Part shown: piece by piece, positions 1-6,440 of the stretch
Numbering within the stretch: position 1 is the first letter of the stretch
How the letters are laid out: every line of letters starts with the position of its first letter
Origin: JAVDCA01 sp035764045
GTDB taxonomy: Bacteria; Pseudomonadota; Alphaproteobacteria; Rhizobiales; Xanthobacteraceae
NCBI GenBank assembly: GCA_035764045.1
Contig: DASTZX010000406.1
Coordinates: forward strand, 1-17,757
DNA length: 17,757 nt
Direction of reading: 5' to 3'
Notes under the pieces: generated by a model
Told to the model about the DNA's origin: nothing
What the model saw: only the letters and a program-made list of their open reading frames with translations
Databases searched by the model: none
Program-made: the position numbers and the translations under genes

Positions 1-891
1 GACCGGCAGCGGCCGGCCCAGGATCGGCTGCGTCACCGCGATCACGTCATTCGCCTCGGTGACCGGGGTCGCGCCCTGCTTGATCAGATTGTTGGTGCCC
101 TCCGCACGCGGATCGAGCGGCGAGCCCGGCACGGCGAAGACCTCGCGCCCCTGCTCGGCGGCGAGCCGGGCGGTGATCAGCGAGCCCGAGCGCAGCGCCG
201 CCTCGACCACGATGACGCCGAGCGCAACGCCCGAGATCAGCCGATTGCGGCGGGGAAAATCCCGGCTGCGCGGCTCCCAGTCGAGCGGCATCTCGGAGAC
301 CGCGGCGCCCTCGGCGAGGATCGCATCGAGCAGCCCGGCATGCTCGGCCGGATAGACGCGGTCGTGCCCGCCCGCGAGCACCGCGACTGTGCCGGTCGCC
401 ACGCTGGCGCGATGGGCGCACGCGTCGATCCCGCGCGCGAGCCCGGAGACGATCACGAACCCGGCGTCGCCAAGATCGCGCGCCAGTCGCTCGGCGAATT
501 TCTGCCCGGCCGCGGAGGCGTTCCGCGAGCCGACCATGGCGAGCATCGGCCGGGCGAGCGTGGGCCGCTCGCCGCGCACCGCGAGGAGGGGCGGGGCGTC
601 GTCGATCTCGCGCAGCCGCTCCGGATAGTCCGGCTCGCCGGTCGCCACGAGGGTGACGCCGCGCTCGCGCGCGGCGCGAAGCTCGCGTTCGGCATCCTTC
701 TCCGAACAGATGCGCGGGTTCGCGTGCGCGCCGCCGCGCCGGGCGAGCTCGGGCAGCGCAGCCAACGCCGCCCGCGCGCTGCCGTAGCGATCCATCAGGA
801 CGCGAAAGGTCCGCGGCCCGACATTCTCGCTGCGGATCAGCCGCAGCCAGTCGAGCCGTTGGCTGTCGGTGAGCCCCTGTTCGCCCGCCAT
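1..891 (-). CDS. dprA: DNA processing protein DprA (3' end outside window)
   Basis: DprA binds single-stranded DNA and loads RecA onto it during natural transformation and related recombination in the cytoplasm. The frame is open from the ATG at 891 to base 1, giving 297 residues without a stop. Residues about 7-50 resemble the N-terminal helical domain (LTDSQRLDWLRLI). The Rossmann-like DprA core follows, with MVGSRNAS (119-126), VSGLARGIDACAH (148-160), FPRRNRLISG (212-221), ALRSGSLITARLA (232-244) and VFAVPGSP (251-258). The usual C-terminal winged-helix segment would lie beyond the left edge. The ATG has only a weak GGA/GGGG stretch upstream, but the protein begins where family members begin. 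It is the last gene of a minus-strand run after plsY, 52 bases downstream. That gap holds a promoter overlapped by a LexA-type box, which suggests separate DNA-damage control (inference). The family call is very secure. Confidence 0.95.
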   Translation of the reverse strand, partial: MAGEQGLTDSQRLDWLRLIRSENVGPRTFRVLMDRYGSARAALAALPELARRGGAHANPRICSEKDAERELRAARERGVTLVATGEPDYPERLREIDDAPPLLAVRGERPTLARPMLAMVGSRNASAAGQKFAERLARDLGDAGFVIVSGLARGIDACAHRASVATGTVAVLAGGHDRVYPAEHAGLLDAILAEGAAVSEMPLDWEPRSRDFPRRNRLISGVALGVIVVEAALRSGSLITARLAAEQGREVFAVPGSPLDPRAEGTNNLIKQGATPVTEANDVIAVTQPILGRPLPV

Positions 892-907
892 GCCCCAGTC
901 CGAGAAT

Positions 908-922
908 GTTCTCTTTTTGTTC
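908..922 (-). promoter_or_regulatory. Putative LexA (SOS) operator upstream of dprA
   Basis: The plus strand reads GTTCTCTTTTTGTTC, a perfect GTTC-N7-GTTC direct repeat, which is the established LexA site of Alphaproteobacteria. On the minus strand it is GAACAAAAAGAGAAC, ending 16 bases before the dprA ATG. Its first half overlaps the proposed -10 hexamer, the classic geometry for repression. Binding itself is inferred. Confidence 0.75.
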
Positions 923-947
923 TAGTAGCTCGAAGCCACACCGTCAA
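919..947 (-). promoter_or_regulatory. Putative sigma-70-type promoter of dprA
   Basis: On the minus strand TTGACG (947-942) is followed after exactly 17 bases by TAGAAC (924-919), a near-consensus -35 and a 4/6 -10 match. The -35 overlaps the plsY stop codon and the -10 overlaps the LexA-type box. Transcription would start about 20 bases before the dprA ATG. This is pattern-based only. Confidence 0.55.
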
Positions 948-1579
948 GCCGAATTTCGCGACTCCCGGCCGGCCCCGATCCGCCCCTCCGTGCCCGCCAT
1001 GAGCCGGCGGATATTGGCGTGATGCTTGGCCCACATCAGGACGGCGAGCAGGGCGAAGAGCTGCGCCTCCTGCAGGTAGCCGTCGAGCCACAGAAAAAGC
1101 ACCGCGGCGACGCTGGCGGCCAGGGCGGCGAGCGAGGAGTAGCGGCTGAGCGCCGCGACCGCGAGCCAGACCACGCAGAAGGCAATCGCCGCCGGCCAGG
1201 CGAGCGCGATCAGGAGGCCGATATAGGTCGCCACGCCCTTGCCGCCTTTGAACTTGAGCCAGACCGGAAACAGGTGGCCCAGGAAGGCGCCGAGCGCGGC
1301 GAGCACGGCAAGATCCTGTCCGCCGAACCGATCGGCCACCAGGACGGCGGCCGTGCCCTTGAGCGCGTCGAGAATGAGCGTCGCGGCTGCGAGCCCCTTG
1401 CGGCCGGTGCGCAGCACATTGGTGGCGCCGATATTGCCCGAGCCGATGGTGCGGATATCCGCCGTGCCGGCGAGCCGCGTGAGGATCAGCCCGAAGGGAA
1501 TCGCGCCGAGCAGATAGCCGAAGCAGAAGGCCGCCGCGTAATAGGGCAGGGCGAGCGACAAGTTGATGGGATGGAGCAT
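944..1579 (-). CDS. plsY: Glycerol-3-phosphate acyltransferase PlsY
   Basis: PlsY is an inner-membrane enzyme that moves the acyl group from acyl-phosphate to glycerol-3-phosphate, the first acylation step of bacterial phospholipid synthesis. The 211-residue product has the family length and several hydrophobic segments. It carries the three family motifs: GSGNIGATNVLRTG (about 46-59), GHLFPVWLKFKGGKGVAT (about 100-117) and the C-terminal HANIRRLMAGTEGRIG (about 185-200). An ATG further upstream at 1645 is in frame, but it would overlap the pyrC end and lies before a non-family N-terminus. The ATG at 1579 has GGAA about 6 bases upstream and starts just before the first membrane segment. It sits 34 bases after pyrC and 52 bases before dprA, so it is probably co-transcribed with pyrC. 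Confidence 0.95.
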   Translation of the reverse strand: MLHPINLSLALPYYAAAFCFGYLLGAIPFGLILTRLAGTADIRTIGSGNIGATNVLRTGRKGLAAATLILDALKGTAAVLVADRFGGQDLAVLAALGAFLGHLFPVWLKFKGGKGVATYIGLLIALAWPAAIAFCVVWLAVAALSRYSSLAALAASVAAVLFLWLDGYLQEAQLFALLAVLMWAKHHANIRRLMAGTEGRIGAGRESRNSA

Positions 1580-1613
1580 GGCGTCGTTCCGCGCGGTGAA
1601 AGCGGAATCGGCG

Positions 1614-2915
1614 TCAAACGTATTCGTACACCGTGCGCCCCGCAACGATGGTGCGCACCACGCGGCCTGAGAGCCGCGCCTCGTCGAACGGCGTGTTCTT
1701 GCACTTCGACTTGAGGTCGTCGCGACCGAGCACCCAAGGGGTATCGAGATCGACGACGATCACGTCGGCGCCGCTGCCCGGCCGCAGCGTGCCGCCGGGA
1801 AGATCGAGCAGCTCGGCCGGCCGGGTCGACATCGCCTTGAGCATGGTCTTGAGCTCGATCGCGCCGGATTGCACGAGCCGCAGGCCGGCCACCAGCATGG
1901 TCTCGATGCCGATCGCGCCGGGCGCCGCTTCGGCGAAGGGCAGCCGCTTGGTCTCGACATCCTGCGGATCGTGGTCCGACATTACGGTGTCGATGAGACC
2001 GTCCGCGACTGCCGCGACCAGCGCGCCGCGGTCCTCCTCCGAGCGCAGCGGCGGCGTGAGCTTGCAGAAGGTGCGGTACGAGCCGACGTCGATCTCGTTG
2101 AGCGTCAGGTGATTGATCGAGGCCGACGCCGTGACGTTGAGGCCGGCGTCCTTGGCGCGGCGCAGCACCTCGAGCGATTCCGGGCAGGTGACGGACGCCG
2201 CGTGATATCGGCCGGCGGTGAGGGCGACGAGACGCATGTCGCGCTCGAGCACCAGCGTCTCGGCGGCCTTGGGCGCGCCGATCAGGCCGAGGCGGGCCGC
2301 GAACTCGCCCTCGTTCATCACGCCCTCGCCGGTGAGATCGGGGTCCTCGGTGTGATGCACGATGAGCGCGTCGAAGTCGCCCGCATAGGTGAGCGCGCGC
2401 CGCATCACCTGGGCGTTGGTGACGCTTCTTGCGCCGTTGGTGAACGCGACCGCGCCGGCGGCCTTGAGGAGGCCGATCTCGGCCATCTCCTCGCCCTTGA
2501 GGCCCTTGGTGAGCGCCGCCATCGGATGGACGTGGACGATCGCCGTGTCGCGGGCGCGGCGCAGCACGAAGTCCACCACCGCCGGATCGTCGATCGCCGG
2601 GTTGGTGTCGGGCTGGCACACGATGGTGGTGACGCCGCCGGCGGCCGCGGCCTGGCTCGCCGTCGCAAAGGTCTCGCGGTATTCGGCGCCCGGCTCGCCC
2701 ACGAAGGCGCGCATGTCGATCAGGCCCGGCGCCACCACCTTGCCCTTGCAGTCGATCACCTCGGTGCCCTCGGGCACCCCGGCCGCCCCGATGCCGCGCT
2801 TGGCCTCGCGGATCACGCCCTCGGCGATGAGGAGATCGCCCGCCATGTCGATGTCGCGCGACGGATCGATGATCCGCGCGTTGGTCAGCAGGATGGGACG
2901 GCGGTCGGAGAGCAT
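1614..2915 (-). CDS. pyrC: Dihydroorotase-like protein PyrC, probably non-catalytic (PyrC' type)
   Basis: This 433-residue protein has the class I dihydroorotase/amidohydrolase fold along its whole length. Dihydroorotase makes dihydroorotate from carbamoyl-aspartate in pyrimidine synthesis. The family metal motif DxHxHxREPG is here DMRAFVGEPG (67-76): both metal histidines are replaced (R69, F71) and the substrate arginine is G73. Other landmarks survive: GGVTTIVCQPDTNPAIDD (93-110), HHTEDP (187-192), SINHLTLNE (266-274) and SDHDP (313-317). Degenerate homologues of this kind are known in Pseudomonas, where PyrC' is a structural partner of PyrB in a large aspartate transcarbamoylase complex. 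The next gene upstream is pyrB, which fits that role (inference). A catalytic dihydroorotase would then have to be encoded elsewhere. The start has only a weak Shine-Dalgarno. A plsY gene follows after 34 bases. Confidence 0.93.
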   Translation of the reverse strand: MLSDRRPILLTNARIIDPSRDIDMAGDLLIAEGVIREAKRGIGAAGVPEGTEVIDCKGKVVAPGLIDMRAFVGEPGAEYRETFATASQAAAAGGVTTIVCQPDTNPAIDDPAVVDFVLRRARDTAIVHVHPMAALTKGLKGEEMAEIGLLKAAGAVAFTNGARSVTNAQVMRRALTYAGDFDALIVHHTEDPDLTGEGVMNEGEFAARLGLIGAPKAAETLVLERDMRLVALTAGRYHAASVTCPESLEVLRRAKDAGLNVTASASINHLTLNEIDVGSYRTFCKLTPPLRSEEDRGALVAAVADGLIDTVMSDHDPQDVETKRLPFAEAAPGAIGIETMLVAGLRLVQSGAIELKTMLKAMSTRPAELLDLPGGTLRPGSGADVIVVDLDTPWVLGRDDLKSKCKNTPFDEARLSGRVVRTIVAGRTVYEYV

Positions 2916-2931
2916 GGCTAACTCGGCTGAT

Positions 2932-3052
2932 CTTCACCTCTCCCCACTGGGGAGAGGTCGACGCGCGAAGCGCGTCGGGAGAGGGGATCTATGCGGTTCA
3001 TTTGAAAGCCCGAGCGCCCCTCACCCCGCCCCTCTCCCCTGCGGGGAGAGGG
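2932..3052. repeat. Palindromic intergenic repeat, family A, copy 1
   Basis: The 159-base gap between pyrB and pyrC is filled by an element of three hairpins: ACCTCTCCCC/GGGGAGAGGT (2936-2958), CGACGCGC/GCGCGTCG (2959-2977) and CCCTCTCCCC/GGGGAGAGGG (3030-3052), with CCCCTCACCCCG before the last. The same ordered parts recur in reverse orientation at 4671-4830. Such elements are common between genes in Hyphomicrobiales. It may act as an attenuator or RNA processing site between pyrB and pyrC. Confidence 0.85.
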
Positions 3053-3074
3053 AGCGCAGTTGCCATGCCATGCA

Positions 3075-4028
3075 TCACGCATTCGGCAGATTCCGCGACA
3101 GCGCCTCGAGCACCGCCATGCGCACCGCGACGCCCATCTCAACCTGCTCGCGGATGAGCGACTGGGCGCCGTCCGCGATGGTGCTGTCGATCTCGACGCC
3201 GCGGTTCATGGGGCCCGGATGCATCACCAGGGCGTCCGGCTTGGCATAGGCGAGCTTCTTGGCATCGAGGCCGAAATAGGCGGCGAACTCCTGCAGCGAG
3301 GGGACGAACGAGCCGCTCATGCGCTCGCGCTGCAGCCGCAGCATCATCACGATGTCGGCGTCGCGCAGGCCGGCGCGCATGTCGCGGCAGACTTCGACGC
3401 CGAAGCGCTCGATCCCGGGCGGCAGCAGCGTCGAGGGCGCGACCACGCGCACGCGCGCGCCGAGCGTCTGCAGCAGGATGATGTTCGAGCGCGCGACGCG
3501 CGAATGGAGGATGTCGCCGCAGATCGTGACGGTGAGGCCGTCGATCTGGCCCTTGTTGCGGCGGATGGTGAGCGCGTCGAGCAGCGCCTGGGTGGGATGC
3601 TCGTGCGAGCCGTCGCCGGCATTGATCACCGAGCAGTCGACCTTGCGGGCCAGAAGCTCGACCGCGCCCGAGGCGTGGTGGCGCACGATGATGATGTCGG
3701 GATGCATGGCGTTGAGCGTGACCGCGGTATCGATCAGCGTTTCGCCCTTGCGCATGGAGGAGGACGACACCGACATGTTCATGACGTCGGCGCCCAGCCG
3801 TTTCCCGGCGAGCTCGAACGAGGCCTGGGTGCGGGTCGAAGCCTCGAAGAACAGGTTGATCTGGGTGCGGCCGCGCAGCGAGGCGCGCTTCTTCTCGATC
3901 TGCCGGTTGAGCTCGACGAATTCCTCGGCGAGGTCGAGCAGGCCGAGGATCTCGGCGCGCGACAAGCCCTCGATCCCCAACAGGTGACGGCGGTTGAGGA
4001 CGAAGGAGGATTTCTGCGCGATGTTCAT
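3075..4028 (-). CDS. pyrB: Aspartate carbamoyltransferase catalytic subunit
   Basis: PyrB condenses carbamoyl phosphate and aspartate to N-carbamoyl-aspartate, the committed step of pyrimidine synthesis in the cytoplasm. The 317-residue product has the family length and motifs: carbamoyl-phosphate loop FFEASTRTQASFE (60-72), SSSMRKGETLIDT (89-101), VRHHASG (115-121), GDGSHEHPTQALLD (138-151) and MHPGPMNRGVEID near residue 270. A TTG start at 4067 is possible, but the ATG at 4028 is preferred because it has AGGTG upstream and leaves a normal N-terminus. No regulatory PyrI is present. The adjacent pyrC product has lost catalytic histidines, so a PyrB/PyrC' complex is likely (inference from family knowledge). 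A 159-base gap with a palindromic repeat separates it from pyrC. Confidence 0.96.
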   Translation of the reverse strand: MNIAQKSSFVLNRRHLLGIEGLSRAEILGLLDLAEEFVELNRQIEKKRASLRGRTQINLFFEASTRTQASFELAGKRLGADVMNMSVSSSSMRKGETLIDTAVTLNAMHPDIIIVRHHASGAVELLARKVDCSVINAGDGSHEHPTQALLDALTIRRNKGQIDGLTVTICGDILHSRVARSNIILLQTLGARVRVVAPSTLLPPGIERFGVEVCRDMRAGLRDADIVMMLRLQRERMSGSFVPSLQEFAAYFGLDAKKLAYAKPDALVMHPGPMNRGVEIDSTIADGAQSLIREQVEMGVAVRMAVLEALSRNLPNA

Positions 4029-4194
4029 TAAAGCGGCACCTATAAGCGCATCCGGCGGGATCGGCAAGGGCGCCGAGGGCGCCGTCCCCAGCCACGTTGG
4101 GATTTACCGTCCGGCGAAAAAGTCCATTTGGCGGGGCATCGCACGTTGCGGAACCCCGCAGGTCACGCGATGCTCCGGACCACGGAGCAAGGCG

Positions 4195-4638
4195 ATGAGC
4201 GTCTTAACCATGTGCCGCCGCGCGGTCGTGGCTGGTCTTGCGGCGGGGCTTGCCGTCGGCGCGATCGCGGCCGCGGGCGCGACCGAGATTTCTCCTCCCG
4301 CGGCGACCGCGCCGCCTGCGGCCAGTAGCGTTGTCGTCAAGGGTCGGGTGCACGTGCCCCCCGGCATCCTGCATGATGTGCCGAGCGGCGGCGATCCCAA
4401 CCTCCACTACGGGCGGCGGCTCGCATACGCGGCGCCGCCGGTCGTGTTCGCGCCCACGCTCGGCGTGCCCGCAGTCGTCGTCGCGCCGCTGATCTATGAG
4501 CTCGCGCCGCCGGTCGAGACCTTCGTGCCCATCGATTTCTGGCCCTGCTTCGTGCCGACCGAGCATACGGGCCAGTTCGGCCATTACGGCTCGTGCGCGG
4601 AATCATACTTCCGCGAATTCACCAATCGTCCGGATTAG
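4195..4638 (+). CDS. Small exported protein of unknown function
   Basis: I do not recognise a named family. The 147-residue product starts with a typical signal peptide: MCRR (6-9), a hydrophobic Ala/Gly/Val stretch (10-27) and a likely cleavage near AGAT (27-30). The mature part has a Pro/Ala-rich linker (33-44), VKGRVHVPPGILHDVPSGGDP (48-68) and a hydrophobic Pro-rich middle. The C-terminal part has two cysteines (PCFVP about 117-121 and GSCAES about 132-137), which could form a disulfide outside the cytoplasm. The open frame extends further upstream, but the ATG at 4195 has GGAG 7 bases before it and opens directly into the signal peptide. It is transcribed away from pyrB with a gap of 166 bases and is followed by a family-A repeat. 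Confidence 0.75.
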   Translation: MSVLTMCRRAVVAGLAAGLAVGAIAAAGATEISPPAATAPPAASSVVVKGRVHVPPGILHDVPSGGDPNLHYGRRLAYAAPPVVFAPTLGVPAVVVAPLIYELAPPVETFVPIDFWPCFVPTEHTGQFGHYGSCAESYFREFTNRPD

Positions 4639-4670
4639 CACCGTAACCCGGATTGAGCAGAGCATTCGCG

Positions 4671-4830
4671 CCCCCTCTCCCCGCGCGAGCGACGCGCGAG
4701 CGGGGAGAGGGTCGGGGTGAGGGGCCCTGGGATTCACCACGCCGAAGCGAGCGCAACGACTCAGGGCGACGCCCCCTGACCCGCCGCGCTTCGCGCGTCG
4801 ACCTCTCCCCGCAGGCGGGGAGAGGTGAAG
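4671..4830. repeat. Palindromic intergenic repeat, family A, copy 2 (inverted)
   Basis: Read on the minus strand this copy follows copy 1 at 2932-3052: CTTCACCTCTCCCC, GGGGAGAGGT, CGACGCGCGAAGCGCG, then CCCCTCACCCCG and CCCTCTCCCC...GGGGAGAGGG. It is about 40 bases longer, mainly in the centre, and one hairpin has an enlarged loop. It fills most of the 250-base gap between the exported-protein gene and ruvX. These two genes converge here, so it may also terminate both. Confidence 0.85.
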
Positions 4831-4888
4831 AGAGTCCCGGGGTTCGCGGAGCCTCTCCTCGGGCTCGCCGAAGGCGCGACCCGTGCGC

Positions 4889-5371
4889 TCAACCCAGGCT
4901 ACGAGCCTGATCTCGCGCCAACCGGTCGAGCGCGCCCTGCAGGATGAACACTGCGGCGTGCTGGTCGACGACGGCCTTGCGCTTGCCGCGGCTCACGTCG
5001 GCGTCGATCAGCGCGCGCTCCACCGCGGCCGTCGAGAGCCGCTCGTCCCACAACGCGATCGGCAGCTCGGTCAGCCGGGCGAGGTTGCGGGCGAAGGCAC
5101 GGGTCGATTGCGCGCGCGGGCCTTCGCTCCCATCCATGTTGATCGGCAGGCCGAGCACGAACCCCGCGGCCTTGCGTTCGGTCGCAAGCGCGAGAATGCG
5201 CGCCGCATCGGCCGAGAAGGCCTTGCGCGCAATGGTCTCGACCGCGGTCGCGAGCCGGCGGTCGGGATCGCTGGTCGCGACCCCGATGGTCTTGGTGCCG
5301 AGATCGAGGCCGATCAGGGCGCCGCGCGGCGGCAGCAGGGGGACGGCTTCGGGAAGGGCGACGACGGGCAT
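4889..5371 (-). CDS. ruvX: RuvX/YqgF family Holliday-junction resolvase-like nuclease
   Basis: RuvX (YqgF) has an RNase H-like fold and is linked to rRNA processing (pre-16S 5' end) and to Holliday-junction resolution in different bacteria. The 160-residue product carries the family signatures: LIGLDLGTKTIGVATSDP (19-36) with the first acidic residue D23, VLGLPINMDGSEG (72-84), WDERLSTAAVE (108-118) and VDQHAAVFILQGALD (135-149) with D136. The frame extends upstream to 5449, but that part lies inside a repeat element. The ATG at 5371 gives the normal family length. No clear Shine-Dalgarno is visible. It faces the exported-protein gene tail to tail. Upstream it is divergent from the UPF0173 hydrolase gene, separated by a family-B repeat. 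Confidence 0.93.
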   Translation of the reverse strand: MPVVALPEAVPLLPPRGALIGLDLGTKTIGVATSDPDRRLATAVETIARKAFSADAARILALATERKAAGFVLGLPINMDGSEGPRAQSTRAFARNLARLTELPIALWDERLSTAAVERALIDADVSRGKRKAVVDQHAAVFILQGALDRLARDQARSLG

Positions 5372-5423
5372 GGGCGTTGTTCTAACACGTGTGACGGCAG
5401 GACGCGCCTTTACCACCACTCCG

Positions 5424-5568
5424 GCGTCATTGCCCGCGCCAGCGGGCAATCCAGCACGTTTGAGTGTATCCCGTGCATTTGAGTATAGAGTGCAGACTGC
5501 CTGCGACGCGGCGTACTGGATCGTCCGCTTTCGCGGACGATGACGGAGTGATGATGACGGAGTGATGG
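5424..5568. repeat. Palindromic intergenic repeat, family B, copy 1
   Basis: Two hairpins lie near the ends: ATTGCCCGC/GCGGGCAAT (5429-5450) and ATCGTCCGC/GCGGACGAT (5520-5541). The element opens with CGTCAT and its second hairpin is followed by ATGACG, with ATCCAG and CTGGAT inside, so the whole element is a large imperfect inverted repeat. After it a 14-base unit, TGACGGAGTGATGA, is duplicated in tandem with one change (5541-5554 and 5555-5568). Related copies are at 6302-6439 and 15290-15379. Confidence 0.85.
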
Positions 5569-5570
5569 AG
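5567..5570 (+). promoter_or_regulatory. Ribosome binding site at repeat edge (UPF0173 hydrolase)
   Basis: GGAG lies 7 bases before the ATG at 5578. Its first two bases are the last bases of the second 14-base tandem unit that ends repeat B copy 1, so the repeat's edge supplies part of the translation signal. Confidence 0.7.
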
Positions 5571-5577
5571 AATCGTC

Positions 5578-6276
5578 ATGCAGATCACCTGGTACGGCCA
5601 TTCGGCCTTCCGCCTCGACTTCGGCAAGCACGCGGTGCTGATCGATCCGTTCTTCACCGACAATCCGGCCTTCGTGTCGGACAAGGCGGCGGCGATCGAG
5701 GGCGTGAGCCACATCGTGCTCACCCACGGACATTTCGACCACGTGGGCGACACGGTCGACATCGCAAAATCCGCCGGCGTGCGGGTCGTGACCAATTACG
5801 ACCTGTGCATGTGGCTCGCGTCGCAGGGCGTGGAGAAATTCGATCCCATGAACACCGGCGGGACCACCGACCAGCGTGGCTTCACGGTGACCATGGTGCG
5901 CGCCGACCATTCCTCGGGCGATATCAGGGACGGCACGCCGATCTATCTCGGCAATCCGTGCGGCGTGATCATCAAGGCGCCGGGCGAGCCGACCGTCTAC
6001 CACATGGGCGACACCGACATCTTCTCCGACATGGCGCTGATCAACGAGATCCACGCGCCCAAGGTCGCGATAGTGCCGATTGGCGACCGCTTCACGATGA
6101 ACCCCGCGACGGCCGCGCTCGCAGTCAAGCGCTTCTTCACGCTCGACGCGGTGATCCCGTGTCACTACGGCACGTTTCCGATCATCGAGCCCACCGCCGA
6201 CGCGTTCGTCGTCGCGATGAAAGGCCATGCCACCAAGGTGATCGTGCCCGAGAAGGGCAAGCCGGTGACGGTGTGA
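5578..6276 (+). CDS. UPF0173 family metal-dependent hydrolase (UlaG-like, metallo-beta-lactamase fold)
   Basis: The 232-residue protein belongs to the UPF0173/UlaG-like branch of the metallo-beta-lactamase superfamily; its substrate is not established. Metal ligands are visible: THGHFDHVGD (49-58; H50, H52, D54, H55), H111 in RADHSSGD, D145 in HMGDTDIF and H196 in IPCHYGTFP. The N-terminus MQITWYGHSAFRL is typical and there is no signal peptide, so it should be cytoplasmic. The ATG at 5578 has GGAG 7 bases upstream. The gene is divergent from ruvX and is bracketed by two repeats of family B, so any promoter lies inside or beyond the upstream repeat. The family call is strong, but a specific reaction cannot be named. 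Confidence 0.93.
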   Translation: MQITWYGHSAFRLDFGKHAVLIDPFFTDNPAFVSDKAAAIEGVSHIVLTHGHFDHVGDTVDIAKSAGVRVVTNYDLCMWLASQGVEKFDPMNTGGTTDQRGFTVTMVRADHSSGDIRDGTPIYLGNPCGVIIKAPGEPTVYHMGDTDIFSDMALINEIHAPKVAIVPIGDRFTMNPATAALAVKRFFTLDAVIPCHYGTFPIIEPTADAFVVAMKGHATKVIVPEKGKPVTV

Positions 6277-6301
6277 TCCGTATGAAGGGGTCATTGTTGA
6301 G

Positions 6302-6439
6302 TGTCATCGCCCGCGCAAGCGGGCGATCCAGTCGTGCGGTGCGATGCTGTTCACAACGCCGTCGCTCGACTGTACTGGATGTCCCGCTTTCGCGGGGCAT
6401 GACGACGAGATGATTTCGCGGGGCATGACGAGGACATGA
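6302..6439. repeat. Palindromic intergenic repeat, family B, copy 2
   Basis: It has the same plan as the copy at 5424-5568: ATCGCCCGC/GCGGGCGAT (6306-6327), then CTGGAT and ATGTCCCGC/GCGGGGCAT (6379-6400, one mismatch), ending in ATGACG. A 26-base unit starting TTTCGCGGGGCATGACG is duplicated in tandem (6388-6413 and 6414-6439) with a few changes near its end. It fills the gap between the hydrolase gene and prmB. Confidence 0.85.
6430..6434 (+). promoter_or_regulatory. Ribosome binding site inside repeat edge (prmB)
   Basis: GAGGA lies 6 bases before the prmB ATG at 6441. It is inside the second 26-base tandem unit; the first unit reads ACGAG at the same place, so the sequence change between the units creates the better ribosome binding site. 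Confidence 0.7.
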
Positions 6440-6440
6440 G

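Noticed and set aside
1869..2921. Plus-strand 350-codon open frame opposite pyrC
   Set aside because: It is antisense to pyrC, has low-complexity composition and no recognisable motif, as expected in high-GC DNA.
1486..2937. Long minus-strand open frame (483 codons) across pyrC
   Set aside because: It is an Arg/Gly-rich out-of-frame shadow of pyrC and plsY; the pyrC frame has clear family motifs.
3060..4031. Plus-strand 323-codon open frame opposite pyrB
   Set aside because: It is antisense to a secure pyrB gene, rich in Asp/His/Ala/Arg with no domain; a GC-driven shadow.
5410..6294. Minus-strand 294-codon open frame over the UPF0173 gene and repeat
   Set aside because: It overlaps a secure metallo-hydrolase on the other strand, and part of it is translated repeat sequence.
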